DNA of 64,000 nucleotides from Alisma plantago-aquatica (Eukaryota > Streptophyta > Magnoliopsida > Alismatales > Alismataceae). This document shows, in pieces, positions 34,610 through 46,301 of the stretch. The position numbers and the translations under genes were made by a program. Numbering within the stretch: the first letter of the stretch is position 1; every line of letters begins with the position of its first letter. The notes beneath the pieces are model-generated. The model saw only the letters and a program-made list of their open reading frames with translations, did no database searches and was not told the origin of the DNA. The stretch covers positions 1,131,754,244 to 1,131,818,243 of the forward strand of contig OY856412.1 of NCBI GenBank assembly GCA_963693085.1. The letters run 5' to 3'.

Positions 34610-35750
34610 GGCAATTCATGCAAACTTACCTCACTTACCTCACCAATGTCTTCACATGTAGAGGAAATGAGAGCAAGGTGGCACTCTCCATCTTCTTCGG
34701 AGCTACAGCTGCTTGAAGATGAATCTTCCCAAGCTGCATGAGCTGCATTCTTGTATCTCTTTTCCTTCTTGTCCTTCGTGTTGTGCTTGCTCTCCTTCTT
34801 GTAATCCTCTTCTTAATTCCTTGAGCTGCTCTTGCTGTGAGACTTTCTTGACTTTGGGCATTCACTCTTGTAGTGCCCCTTTTGTCCACACTTGTAGCAT
34901 CTCGGAGTAGAGGAGAAGGAGGCTTGCCTTCCCTTTAAGTGCTTGCCCTTGATGTAGTTGTCTTCATCCTCACTAGGGCCTTCATCTTCACTAGAGGAGG
35001 AGGGAGAAGTTTAGCAAGCAAGTTGTTGTTGAAGGATGACAACCTCCACTTGTGCTTTTAAAGCACTATCTTTGATCTTCTTGGCCTCCTTCGCTTCTTT
35101 CTTATCTTCTTCTTCTTACTTGTCAAGTCTTAGATCATGGGCTTGAAGATTGCCAATGAGTTCTTCTGTTGGGATGTCACCAAGGCTCCTCACTTCTTCA
35201 ATGGAGGTGACATTTGACTCCCATCTCTTTGGAAGAGTTCTCAAGATCTTTGAGTTGATGATGCCTCTATCCAAAGTGTTGCCCAATGCAGCCAGCCCAT
35301 TGATGATGACATTGAGCCTTGAATACATCTCCACAATGCCTTCTTTCTTTCCCATCTTAATGTTCTCTAGGAGATTGTTCAACATGTAGATCTTTACCTC
35401 CTTGAGTTGCTTTGTACCTTCATATGTAATGCACAACTTGTCCAAATCTCATAGGTGGTGTCCCATGATGAGATTCGATTGAACTATGTGGGAGTGAGGG
35501 ATGTGTAGAGGATGCTAATGGTCTTTGCATTGAGTTGACCCTCCTTGAGAGCAGCTTCACTCCATGTTGCAACTACTTCGGTTGGCTCCTTGTAAGGTGT
35601 GACCATCACCTTCCACATATCAAATTTCATCCCTTGAATGTAGAATTGTATCCGCCTCTTCTAATAGAGGAAGTTGGTGCCATTAAAGACTAGAGGATGC
35701 ACGGAGAAGCCTCCCTCCAGGTTGAGTGAACCAAGTAGGTTGTCGCCCAT
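34610..35750 (-). pseudogene. gag: Copia (Sirevirus-like) gag, broken
   Basis: Copia Gag packages element RNA. The ATG at 35,750 lies 37 bp beyond the primer site. Early blocks PLVFNGTNF and a W-containing stretch give the start of the UBN2-type gag domain, broken by an in-frame TAG. A one-base loss near 35,440 moves the frame to 35,116-35,445, which carries YEGTKQLKEVKI, LNNLLE, MYSRLNVIINGLAALG, ILRTLPKRWESNVTSIEE and ELIGNLQAHD. A lysine-rich stretch follows. Then at 34,858-34,899 there is a clear CCHC knuckle (CYKCGQKGHYKSEC) and an acidic Ser-rich block. Coding similarity fades at about 34,610, and no protease, integrase or RT follows. Confidence 0.82.
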
Positions 35751-35786
35751 CTTCTCGTCTCATGGGAGATTGTTGGAGAAGATCAT

Positions 35787-35800
35787 TGGCTCTGATACCA
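35787..35800 (-). promoter_or_regulatory. Primer-binding site (initiator tRNA-Met), copia element
   Basis: Minus strand TGGTATCAGAGCCA, two bases inside the LTR end. It is an exact match to the usual plant copia primer site. Confidence 0.92.
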
Positions 35801-35802
35801 CT

Positions 35803-37269
35803 TGTTGGATCTAAGGGCTCTAGAGGGAGGGGGTGAATAGAGCTACACAATTTCTCACAAAACAGATTAGACATTCAAATTATATCAATTTGGAGTATAG
35901 CTAAATGTCAATTTGAAGTCCTATCTAAACAAGCATAGCAAGGATGAGAGAGATTGATAGCAAGCACTTGACAAAGGGATGTAGAGTGGTTCCACATTTC
36001 AAACTAAAAGTGAGTCAGTCTACTACCTAGAGAGGTCAGCCTCTAGCACTTTGCAAGTGCTTTTCTCTATTATATCACCAAAGATATTTACAGCAAAAGA
36101 CCACCCAAGGACTTACCCATCCAATCACAAGGAGATCTCCACCTTACCAAGGAACTTACCCACTTAGCTTGAGTCTTCAACCTTCACCTAGGTCTTACCC
36201 ACTCAAACTCAAGTCTTCCACCTTGAAGGACTTTGTTTCTCCTCTTGGATCTTCGACATTTGCCTTCTCCTTCACTTGGAGAAGATCACTGCCTCTTCAA
36301 CAACCTTGAAGAGGACCGGCTACAGCTCCTTCTTCACTCAATGGAGCTTGCTTCAACTTTTCATCATGAGAGAAGGGGATAGGGAAGTAGTGGAAGATTT
36401 GAGATCTTTACATGTACAAATGGGGAGCTCTCTTGCAATAAGTATAAGTCACTCACAAATCATGAAATGAAGAGTACTAGAGAGAGAAAGGGGCTCAAGG
36501 AGTAGTAGCACACTCAACTATAGCAAGGACCTTGAATGTAGTGAATGAGCAACTTGGAATGAACTCTAAGGGGTCCTTTTTATAGCAAGGGGTGCTCCCT
36601 TGAGTTGGGGAACACTTAGGGTCAAAATATATCCATTTTTTCTCAAGGAAATAGATCTATTTTCATCCAAACAAGTCACCAATGGTTATAATAACTTTTT
36701 CTACATTTTCCATATAGTGCATTCGGTTGAGTTTAAATAAAGGAAACTCAACCGATTGACTAAAAGACAAATCTAATTTTCAAACTATCGACCGAGTTTG
36801 TCCTGGGAAACTCAACTGATTAGCCAAAATCACACTTGGTTAGTAAGTCGTTCGTTCAAGTTTTGTGAGTGCACAACTCAACTGATTGCTACTTTCAGAA
36901 AATCAATCGATGGGATCGGTCGAGATTGTAACTCGACCGATCAACAGCTTGTGATTGATTTTCTAATTTGGTAAATAAGTGATTAAAACTTGGTATTAAG
37001 TGTCCCACATATTTTTCTCATCTTAGTTACGATTCATATCATCAATACAAGTGATTACAAATTTCTTCTAAGGTCATTTGAAGTGATTTCCTTATTGCAT
37101 ACTTGCATTGCATTTGACTTGAACTTTGAGAAGCTAGGGCTTGTGTAAATTGATCCTTTTTATGTTCCAAAAGCCCGAAATCAATCTTGAATACACATAT
37201 TAGATATATATGAATGGAATGGTTAAGTCATTATCAAAATATGGACAATGTATAACCTCTAGGTCAACA
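35803..37269 (-). mobile_element. Copia (Sirevirus-like) LTR flanked by primer site and polypurine tract
   Basis: 1,467 bp with TGTTG...CAACA ends. Minus-strand order: polypurine tract (37,270-37,283), LTR, primer site (35,787-35,800), gag. A single LTR thus joins the 3' end of one interior to the 5' end of another. The LTR carries a TATA box at 36,577-36,584. Its upstream part (36,720-36,960) has degenerate repeats such as ACTCAACCGATTGACT, ACTCAACTGATTAGCC and ACTCGACCGATCAACA. Confidence 0.85.
36577..36584 (-). promoter_or_regulatory. TATA box of the copia LTR
   Basis: Minus strand TATAAAAA in CTTGCTATAAAAAGGACCCC, about 770 bp before the primer-site end. Confidence 0.55.
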
Positions 37270-37283
37270 TTCTCCCCCTTTTT
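37270..37283 (-). promoter_or_regulatory. Polypurine tract of the copia element
   Basis: Minus strand AAAAAGGGGGAGAA directly before the LTR start TGTTGACC. The preceding GTTTGTCATTGTC is the usual setting in plant Sirevirus/Maximus elements. Confidence 0.85.
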
Positions 37284-37948
37284 GACAATGACAAACCATT
37301 CCTCAAACATATTAAAAAGGATATTTAAATTTTACCTTTGCCTTGTGAATTAGGGGGATTCAAGATTTGAACAATGTGAATTTTCTCCCCCTCAATATAT
37401 GCTTACGTTAACCTGCATAGTTAGTATATCTACACAAAGCAATATATCATGCATGTACTATATGGTCCTTTAGCAAGTCAAATAAAGCATGTACTGAACA
37501 AGAAAAGGATCACATAAGCAATAAAAGCAATATGGTTGAGTTTCAAGACATTGAAATTTCTCTCCCCCTTTTGACATTATCAAAAAGGTGGGGGGGTAGA
37601 AGAACATACAAGAAGGTATTCTCCAAACACAACCAAGCAATTATCCAAACATGCAATCTCAAAAACATACATCAAACAGAGACGAGAGAACCAAACTTCC
37701 TAAGTTATAATCAAAATATGGTGAAATATGGCACAAACTCATAAGATATAACAGATCAAAGAGTAAGAGTGCACAAAATATGGATTAAAACCCAAAATGC
37801 AAGTTCTCAGAAAAACAACTATTAGTCAAAAGCGATGAAAGCTAAGGATAAAATAGTACAACTTAGATCACGTGCCCAAATGTTTCTAATACAAAATATC
37901 CTAGAAAGATATATATGATCAGCAAACTAGATTATAAACTAAGAACAT
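37284..37948 (-). mobile_element. 3' internal untranslated region with extra polypurine-like motifs
   Basis: Between the acidic ORF and the LTR there are two further G-rich strings on the minus strand, near 37,381-37,391 (GAGGGGGAGAA) and 37,559-37,572 (AAAAGGGGGAGAG). The latter is preceded by a run of C/A-rich repeats. Repeated polypurine tracts in this place are a known trait of Sireviruses. No coding is seen. Confidence 0.65.
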
Positions 37949-38374
37949 CTAGATATCTAGGTCATATGTATCTACATCATCTACAACCTCATCATCCTTG
38001 GCATCAGGATCGTAGTCATCGTCTCCGTCTGAAGGTGCAACAACATCGCCTTCATCACCAGAGTCACCAGCAAAGCCATCAGAGCCATCACCATCATCAG
38101 ATGCAGCACCAGCATCCTCACCATCCCCAACATCAGCAGCAACATCAGCAGTCTCTTCATCATCCTGGTCAGGCATCTCCTCATTAACAGAAGGACCAAA
38201 GAGACGACCGGGCCAACGAGCATTTTGCTCATCCCAAGTCATACCAAGAGCATAGAGCTCATTGGCCTGAGGGAAGGTGCAAAGAAGTGAAACCACTTCC
38301 TTACTAAAACTTTGAACAATAAAACCTCCAGTCCAAACATACTCAAAAGGTATGTTGGAGTGGGTGTAAAATTT
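37949..38374 (-). CDS. C-terminal part of an acidic ORF upstream of the copia 3' LTR
   Basis: The frame is open from after a stop at 38,375-38,377 to the stop at 37,949-37,951, 141 codons. It has no clear start: the first ATG inside is far down, and a GTG at 38,294 is an arbitrary start. The N-terminal 50 residues are ordinary (HSNIPFEYVWTGGF, TWDEQNARWPGRLF). The rest is an Asp/Glu/Gly/Ala-rich tail of about 80 residues with almost no basic residue. Position between pol and the 3' LTR on the same strand fits the extra (env-like or unknown) ORF of Sireviruses. I recognise no domain, and no signal peptide or membrane span is visible in what is left. It is probably the truncated tail of such an ORF. 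Confidence 0.5.
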   Translation of the reverse strand, partial: KFYTHSNIPFEYVWTGGFIVQSFSKEVVSLLCTFPQANELYALGMTWDEQNARWPGRLFGPSVNEEMPDQDDEETADVAADVGDGEDAGAASDDGDGSDGFAGDSGDEGDVVAPSDGDDDYDPDAKDDEVVDDVDTYDLDI

Positions 38375-38377
38375 TCA

Positions 38378-40088
38378 CATCTTTATATAATGGTAACAAA
38401 AGACCAAAGTATAGCAGCGGAATAAATACGTGACTATATTCAATTATAAAACAAAGGGTTACAAGCTTACATCACAATGATCCATGTAGAGGAAATCTAA
38501 ACCACCTCAAGATTGTCTCCAACTTCTAACTTCTCAATCTAAGTTCGGGTCCACAAGTCAGGACATCCATGTCCTTCCTCCTAGGGTTGGAAGCATACCC
38601 CAACAAAAGAGAAATAATAGAAGACATCAGCAAAGGCTGGTATGTGCATACTAAAAAGCAAATTGAGCAATATAAGGATATAAAGGACATCAAATGTAAA
38701 GGCTTCCCATGTAAGAGATAAGGACCACCCAATCAGGTATCAAGAGAAAAGATCATAACAAAAGGGATACTTGCCATAAACAATAAAAATTTTTGCAACA
38801 AAAGCACATAGATAGGTAGTAGGGCACACACCCCACAACCATCATCAATATCATGCATGCATGTGAGATAAACATAGCCCTAGAACAATATAAATACAAT
38901 TGCCAGCCAACCCCCATAAAGTTGAATCCTAATAGAGAAAGGAATACTGCCAATCTCCCAATATATAATGTTGAGTATGGATTACTACTACACTCGATTA
39001 TAGAGAAATGGTATACTTCCACCCTCCAAATAAACAATAGGGGAATACTGTCCCAAAACCAATGTAATTACACTACTCTAGTGCTACTGAATCACATAGC
39101 ATGTAAATATAGAGGCAAGTAAATAGTTTAGTCAGAAGATGATAGAAAGGTTGCCATCACACAATGGACAACACAAACATATAACATCCACTTCAAAGTG
39201 GGCACATATCAACAAGTAAAAATCCACATCACAGTGGGATATATTATCAAAAATCCAAATTGCACCAAGGCAACAAGATAAGATTCCAAGAGAATATCAA
39301 TGATCACATGATCAATAATAAAATAAGATACTTAACATGAAGCATGATTTCAAAAGAACAAGGCAATATGTAGGCTAATGTCCATAGGACCAAGAGTAAG
39401 ACAAAAATAGGATAATTGCTCAAGAAGAAGAATTAGGGATGTAAACATACCTCAACTTTAGAGTCAAATGATCCAAAGTCACATCTAGGTCCAACCTAGG
39501 CATCCAAAGAACCTATTGGCATATATGTGGAATTAGGGTTAGGTTTCCATTAATTATTCAAAACCCTAAAAATCACCTATTTATTATATGTGAATTAGAT
39601 CATCAAAACCATGCCATTTTTTAGATTATATTTTTATGAGTCCAAAACATATTTTATTACATTTTTATGACTTATCAATATTTAGTTATGAGTTATTCAA
39701 GTTATTATCTTATTAATTAGATCCATTAAAATCACCTCTTTAAACCATTAGTTTCAGATGACAAAACCAACACCATTCGAAAGCTTATAATATTACCAAG
39801 TTCCATGTAGACCATAACATCTTAATCTCTCTTTGATATATTCTAATTATCTTATGGTAAAACTTAACTTTCAAAGACTAAGATCAATGACTATGCATGA
39901 GTAAGGAACTCTAATTGTGAATAAGTGGTGCCAATTCATGTGTATGTGAAGAGAAATCCCAATTCATTGATAAGTGTGAAAAAATGGGATCATAAAGGAA
40001 TATTTTATCAAAATCAGTAAAAGAAAAATTAAATTAGAGAAAAATGTTATAAAAGAAAGAATTCTACTGATAAGTATGAGATATATGT

Positions 40089-40091
<3 letters not shown>
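38378..40091. other. Possible decayed LTR or intergenic sequence
   Basis: The stretch 38,400-39,180 has the look of a minus-oriented gypsy LTR (mixed CA/TA-rich text, short direct repeats around AATACTGCC and AATACTGTCC near 38,943 and 39,043). No terminal motif, primer site or polypurine tract was found. Nothing is seen from 39,500 to 40,090. Confidence 0.3.

Positions 40092-40147
<56 letters not shown>
40092..40147. repeat. TA dinucleotide microsatellite
   Basis: About 28 uninterrupted AT/TA units directly left of the MITE. Confidence 0.95.
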
Positions 40148-40150
<3 letters not shown>

Positions 40151-40540
40151 TCAGGCTAGAATACACTCGAGTGTATCCGGAGCGGAATACACTCAAGTAG
40201 TTTTTCATGATGCAATATTTTTTTTGAAAATCTAATCTATTGATCTTCTTAAACATCTTGTGAACAACTCATACGCAAAATTTGAGCACATTTGGATATG
40301 TATAGCTCATGTTATGAAGACCGCAAATATTATGCATTTCAAATTAGTTTCGCGCGTTGATTTTATTGCCATTGGATGAGTGACTTACACTCATCCAAAT
40401 GGGTTCAAAATTTGTATGTAGCCTATTTATAGTATGACGGTGAAGATCAATGGTTTACATTTTGCAAAAAACAGGCTTGATATTCAAACACACTTGAGTG
40501 TATTCATGCGATCTGTACACTCGAGTGTATTCTAGCCTGA

Positions 40541-40543
<3 letters not shown>
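40148..40543. mobile_element. MITE with 28-bp perfect terminal inverted repeats in a microsatellite
   Basis: GAGTCAGGCTAGAATACACT and eight further bases (40,148-40,175) are repeated exactly inverted at 40,516-40,543. A second inverted pair, GAATACACTCAAGT (40,185-40,198) and ACTTGAGTGTATTC (40,492-40,505), lies just inside, giving a compound terminus. The body is 396 bp with no coding. It is bordered by TA repeats on the left and a CT/TA repeat on the right. Targeting of TA microsatellites recalls the rice Micron family, but I cannot assign it to a superfamily. A target duplication cannot be seen because the flanks are themselves repetitive. Confidence 0.85.
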
Positions 40544-40574
<31 letters not shown>

Positions 40575-40587
40575 GTATATATATACA
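40544..40587. repeat. CT then TA microsatellite
   Basis: About eight TC units followed by about 13 TA units, with one G interruption, directly right of the MITE. Confidence 0.9.
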
Positions 40588-43430
40588 TAACGAATTATTG
40601 TCTTTTAGTTTGATCCAAATTGATGAGTTAAGCTTTGTGAGGTTCACACAAAGTAGGTTCCTAGCCTTTGAGGACAACTAGCCCAACATTGACTGACCAT
40701 GATCAATTGGGCATGCTAATGGTCAATCTTAATAGTCGACTGAATAGAACAAGTCATATTGAGTTGTTAGGGATGACAATGATAAGATCTTTTTAGCAAG
40801 GGTTAGCATAATTTAGATCTTGATGGTGAAGATTGATAATGACCCAATAGTTAGTTTGACCATTTGAAATTCACTTGACCATATATTTGACTAACAATCA
40901 TAACCACTAAACTTAGTTTGTACTAAGGTTTCCTAGTGACCAGGCTAATTCGTCTGGTTTACTAATGAGGTACTCGATTGACTAATTACTCTATTAGGAC
41001 TTAGGGTGATTTATTAAAATAACATTATTTTTGAGGATATAAATATGTTTGGTCAGACCTTCTCACGTTAATTTGCCTCCATACAACTTTCATAGCTATT
41101 TCTCACCTCACGAGCATAATCTTCACTTACATTTGGTGTTCCTTAGAGGATTTGCAATGGTAAAACATGGATTTCATCTCCAAATTGAGTCTAGAGTATA
41201 TTTGGGGCCAAAGAATCAAGTTGTGATGAAACTGAGATTCATATTGATCACCTTTCTATACTCTTATGCTCTAGAACATTACCTTAGATGTGGAATAGAA
41301 ATATAATTCTCTCTCCATCCTTTTTATTCTAGGAGAAAAAGTCATTTGAAAATCATGTTTTGGAGTATACTCATTCTCGTGTTGTTATATGAAGAAAGAG
41401 TACACAAATTTTAGATGCTCCCCACTGTGACGTGAGTCAGTTTTTAATATAAGGATGGTTCTTGTAGGGTTCACCCTAATTGTTTAATTAGTAACATCAA
41501 CTATGCAAATTTGATGAAAATTGGAGTAATTAAAGGAACTAGGATGAATTATGAGATTGTCTTCATCACTTTAGTATGTTGAACTGTGATAAGATGCTTG
41601 ATTCCTAGAATTGAATATCCTACTCCTACTAGATAAAATTTGATCAAGAAAGAAGAATGTAATTAGGAATGTTAATTTAGTAGTAAGGCCTACACATGCA
41701 ATCAAAATGCATTTGTGATGACCCATCATAAATACAATTCTAATAAGCATGTTAAATATTTGGCAATGGTACTAAATATGGTGGTATAAAAATCTCATAT
41801 TTGATAATGTTGATGGATACATGGTTCCTTAGAATTGGTAAGGAAAAGAAAGAGAAAGGAATATGAACTGAAAGTCTATATGATGAGATATGATTTGAAG
41901 ATGTGTATGAGGAAGTATAAAATTGATACATTATTGTGAAAAATAGATTAGCATATCACATGTGGTTGTATATATTACACTAGTTGTAATATTGTTGTAA
42001 TGAGTAACTCACACTCAATATCTTAATATATGTCAAGAGATTTTTAACCCTCTTAACACAAATGAACAAGATACATAATCAAGCTATATATTTATACATA
42101 TAGTTAGACGTCATGAACATAGTAAGCCTCCCCTGATGTATATATCAGGGTGGTGGGAACGACCCTTTTAGTAGTAAGAGATCCATGAGGTGACTTGATG
42201 GTGGAGATATTGAGGATTAATCTATCAGAATATTAGGTGGACCTACAAAGTTGAGATAGAGGCCCCAACTTTCTTACGAACAACATGATAATAGGATTAG
42301 TGGACCCAAAGAGGTGGGATCAAGCCTCTGATCCTAAGATACGATAATTTGGAAGTGAAAAATGTGAAATGTGAAATTTTAAAAGAGATATGCAATGAAC
42401 CATACTTATAAGTAGGAGTGGAAATTAGAGCTAAGGACACTAGAGGCAAATATCAGGACCTTTATCAGACTTGGGTCATGACAATCACTTTAGGGTGGAT
42501 GACTGTTCCCTAAAGTATGGACAATGACTCATGCATGTGCTCATACTATGACCCTTCTAATTATCTAGGTACATGCAAGTAGTTTTAGGGTACAGATAGA
42601 AGACGAAATGCCGATCAACAGATTTCTTTTACTATTGGGAATATTTGCTTAAATTTGATGTATGAAATATTTAAATAATTCTTGTTAACATAATAAATGT
42701 ATTATAGATGTTAAGAATACAAGTTGAGATTAGGAAAAAATACAAATAGAGATGTACCAAAGTAAAAAGAAATGTGCATATAGTGATATGATTTAGGATG
42801 TTGTAGTCCATACACATTTTTTTTATTTACTAAGTAATGCTTATTTTTAACTTCTACTTGAACTTTTAAAGTAGCTAGTTTAAATTATTTATTATTTCAA
42901 AATTCTAGTTATATGGTTAGAATTCTTAAATGGAAGATTGAGTTTGACATGAATTCTTATGAGTTATACATTCAATGACTGAGGCAATGAATAATAAACC
43001 ATAAGAAAAAGTTTAAGGTATGAGTCAAAATCATCTAGTTGGCATCTTTTTATATCGAAAGAGGCACATTTCTTGATCAAAGATGGTAGAGAGTGATATA
43101 ATATAATTGGTTCTATACTCAAAGTCTTTGAGAGATATAACACTAGATGATGCTAAGTACTTCCATGTATATTCGTTAATCAACTAGGAAATGGTATCCC
43201 TTCTAATAGTGATGTGTTTGATTATCAATTCTATTATAGTTAATATATATCCTTGTACAACAAATACTACTAAAGAAATGAGAAATTTCACTGGAAGAAA
43301 CATCATGTCTATTACTAGTGTTTTAATAAGCATATCTATTATAATATGTTTATTTCTTGGTTTCTTATTAATTATCAATTCAAATTTAGATATATATAAC
43401 GAGAAAAAACTATTATAATATATATGAGTT
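40588..43430 (+). other. Probable decayed LTR-derived sequence
   Basis: A TATAAATA at 41,038-41,045 is followed by a leader-like stretch (TTCTCACGTTAATTTGCC). Further on, around 42,100-42,600, the text resembles the late part of gypsy LTRs (CTAGGTACATGCAAGTAG near 42,565). No ends were identified, so element type and limits are open. No genes seen. Confidence 0.3.
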
Positions 43431-43439
43431 TACGAGTGA

Positions 43440-43880
43440 TAAAACAATTATAATAGACTATAATCACAAAACATACTCTAACACAATGTAATACACTATG
43501 ATCTCACAATATGCTCTATCCATTGTTATAGACCCCAAGTTATATACAACATATCTATACCATGTTATTATCTGTGAAACTACAACATCTGCTATATTTT
43601 TGTAACAGATTGTAATCATACAATATGCTCTAACCCATCATAATAGACCATAATCAAACAACATGATCTTCCCATTATACTAGACCCTAGTAATATACAA
43701 GCGATCTGAACCATTTTAATATACTTGAGACTATAAGATGTGTTAAACTATTATTATTATAGACTATAAGCACACAACATGTTCTAACCCATTATAATAG
43801 GCATAATCACACAACATCCTCTATGCATTGCAATAGACCATAATCATGCTACATTATCTAACCCATTGTAATAAACTCAC
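43440..43880 (+). repeat. Degenerate minisatellite, period about 38-40 bp
   Basis: The core CTCTAACCCATTATAATAGA and the companion ATAATCACACAACATG recur, with anchor positions near 43,476, 43,514, 43,627, 43,668, 43,704, 43,781, 43,818 and 43,856. Spacings are 36-41 bp or about twice that where a unit has decayed. Roughly 11 units. Confidence 0.75.
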
Positions 43881-44357
43881 AAACCAATTATAATAATTAC
43901 TAAATAACCCCCCCTAGTTGCATTAACTAGTATTTTAAAATCAAATTTTCCTACTTTTGAAATCCCAATAGTTTTCTATAAAATTAAATAATGTAATACA
44001 TATGTCAACAATTTTAAATATCTCATTTAATGTCTTTTTACATATTATTGATTCGATGTCACACACTACAACATATTCAACATTTCACAACACTATCTAT
44101 CATAATATCTAAAATTAAATGTTGTAGAAAAAGTTCCCTCCATCAATATCCCAACTCTTAGGGATTACCTTAGATCTGGGTAAACTTGTGTTTCCACAAG
44201 ATCATGCCTGCTAATAATCTGCCATGGGTCTATTTTTCTATACACACCTTATCGCCTGCCCTCTTACCCACATGCCCTTATTTTTCTAGGTACAATTAGG
44301 GTATGGTCATACCCATACCCATTATACACATATAGTGACATTGTAAGACATACACAC

Positions 44358-44361
<4 letters not shown>

Positions 44362-44399
<38 letters not shown>
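44362..44399. repeat. AT dinucleotide microsatellite
   Basis: About 19 AT units, directly left of the foldback element. Confidence 0.95.
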
Positions 44400-44401
<2 letters not shown>

Positions 44402-45745
44402 TATGATTTATTTTACAATTTTGATGATCATTTTGCCATGTTTTGGACAATATTACCCAAAATATTACATTTTAGACGTAATTCATCCCGACGGGGGACA
44501 CATTGATGTAGTTTATTTTATGATGGCATGTCCACATCTATACCATACTTTTTAATAAGTGTAATAATAATTAAAAATTATATGGTTATTATTAAATAAA
44601 TAAAATAGAGCAAAAATATTGATATTTAATAGTTCATTAATACATAATATTTATAAATGCAAATAACAGTGTGTCAAATAAATAGAAGCACCATTAAACA
44701 TATAAAATAAACTATATCTACCAAACTAACACATAGAAAATTACAATACTAGGAGACCAAAATAATGTACAATTATTAATGTAAAAATAAGCTAGAAAAT
44801 ACTAAAAATTTAGTATACACATAAAATTACATACAAATAGATAATAACAATAAACAAATGAAATGAACTATATGATACACATTTAGATTTACCATACACA
44901 TACAAAAACAATGTACTATACACTGAAAAAATATAACACGCAACAATGAACACTTTTTAATGATAATGAAATTATTATTTATTATATAGCTTCATTTTAT
45001 TTTATGTTATTATTATGTTTTATATAGTATGTTATTTGTTCACTATCATATCTAATATTTTAATTTTAAGTATTTTGTGTTTTGTGCTGATTAATTTAAT
45101 ATTTATAATTTATTTTATATTTTTATATTGTATATATTGATTTTACATAATATTTTATATAAGTACTATACATTGAGAAGTTTATAAAAGAAAAAAATGC
45201 ACAATGTTTTAGTGTCTAGTGAAATTGTTGTATCTTATGTAGTTCATCTATTTATGAATTTATTGTGACTGCACTTTTTACACAATAGATATTTATAGAT
45301 TCTATGCATTGTATTATTTGAATATCACCTCTATTTTTTCTTAAGTAATGTATATTTTTATCTATCTATTTGATGTTTTTACTCTAATTTATACTTCTAT
45401 TATTGTATCAAATAATTTTACACACTACATTTATACTATTTAGTAATGAACTAGCATTGTTTTTGTAATTTTCTATTTTATGTATTAAATATATATATAT
45501 ATATATATGATTATTATTAGGTTTACTAAGAATTAAATAAAATAATTTGAAACAATAATTTAAGAGAAAGGTGTCCCAGTGAGGGACATATTATCCTGAC
45601 ATGAGAGCAATACATCCCCTCTCATAGAGGGCATTGCATCTCACTTGGGGCATATTAGTTCCAAAATGTGTCATTTTGGATAACTTTTTAAAACCATGAT
45701 AAAATGATTATTAAATTTTAAAAAATTACATTAAATTTTTTTGGC
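44400..45745. mobile_element. AT-rich foldback element with diverged inverted arms
   Basis: The left arm reads ATCATTTTGCCATG (44,427-44,440), then ACCCAAAATATTACATTTTAG and CATCCCGACGGGGGACAC. The complement of 45,630-45,710 reads ATCATTTTATCATGG, then CCAAAATGACACATTTTGG and a CCCC-containing G/C patch. Inner pairs also match, for example GAACTATATGATACAC (about 44,866) with the complement of 45,226-45,246. The arms look about two-thirds identical by eye, so it is old. No transposase. Exact ends and target duplication are masked by the TA-rich flanks. Confidence 0.5.
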
Positions 45746-46301
45746 CATATATACTATATATACATGTGTCATCTAATTGAATCTAGTATTCTAATCTATA
45801 ATTAACTATGCACATTGCTAACCAAATACAAATCTAAATGGAAAAATAGCACCCCAAACGCTATATAGCCATTCATTTCACATACTATGGATCTAGGTTT
45901 CAACATTTGAGTCTCCAACTATAAGTAAGGGGATATCATCACTCTATACTTTGAGTTTAGGTGACCACCTAAACTACCGCCGCAAAATCCATCTGCCTAC
46001 AATTCGGGTGTATGTCAACATCGCCCAACCACCTCTGTTGTAGCTACTTTAGACTGTAAGCACCAGACTATGTCCATCCTGCCAGCATCAATGTCCCAAT
46101 CACGGTCATTGTGTGCCACCTAGATCCCGCCCATGTTCTTACAAGGAGAGGAAAATCTTATTAAGTGCTCTATGGGGCACACCCTACCATAAATATTTTA
46201 TAAAAATAATTTTTACTAAGATACCATGTCAGAACTTTTAAAGTATATTAAGTTAGAATGTATTGATGTGCCTCGCCCTCAAAGACGTTGAGAACTAAAA
46301 T
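45746..46301. other. Short unassigned stretch before LTR of element E
   Basis: Slightly richer in GC at 45,960-46,140 but with no frame or motif that I recognise. Confidence 0.45.

Noticed and set aside
37915..38187. A His/Gln-rich plus-strand frame.
   Set aside because: It is the mirror of the acidic minus-strand ORF; Asp codons read on the other strand give His and Gln-type codons. The minus strand fits the element's orientation.
40047..40256. A frame with a long Tyr-Ile run.
   Set aside because: It is a translation of the TA microsatellite.
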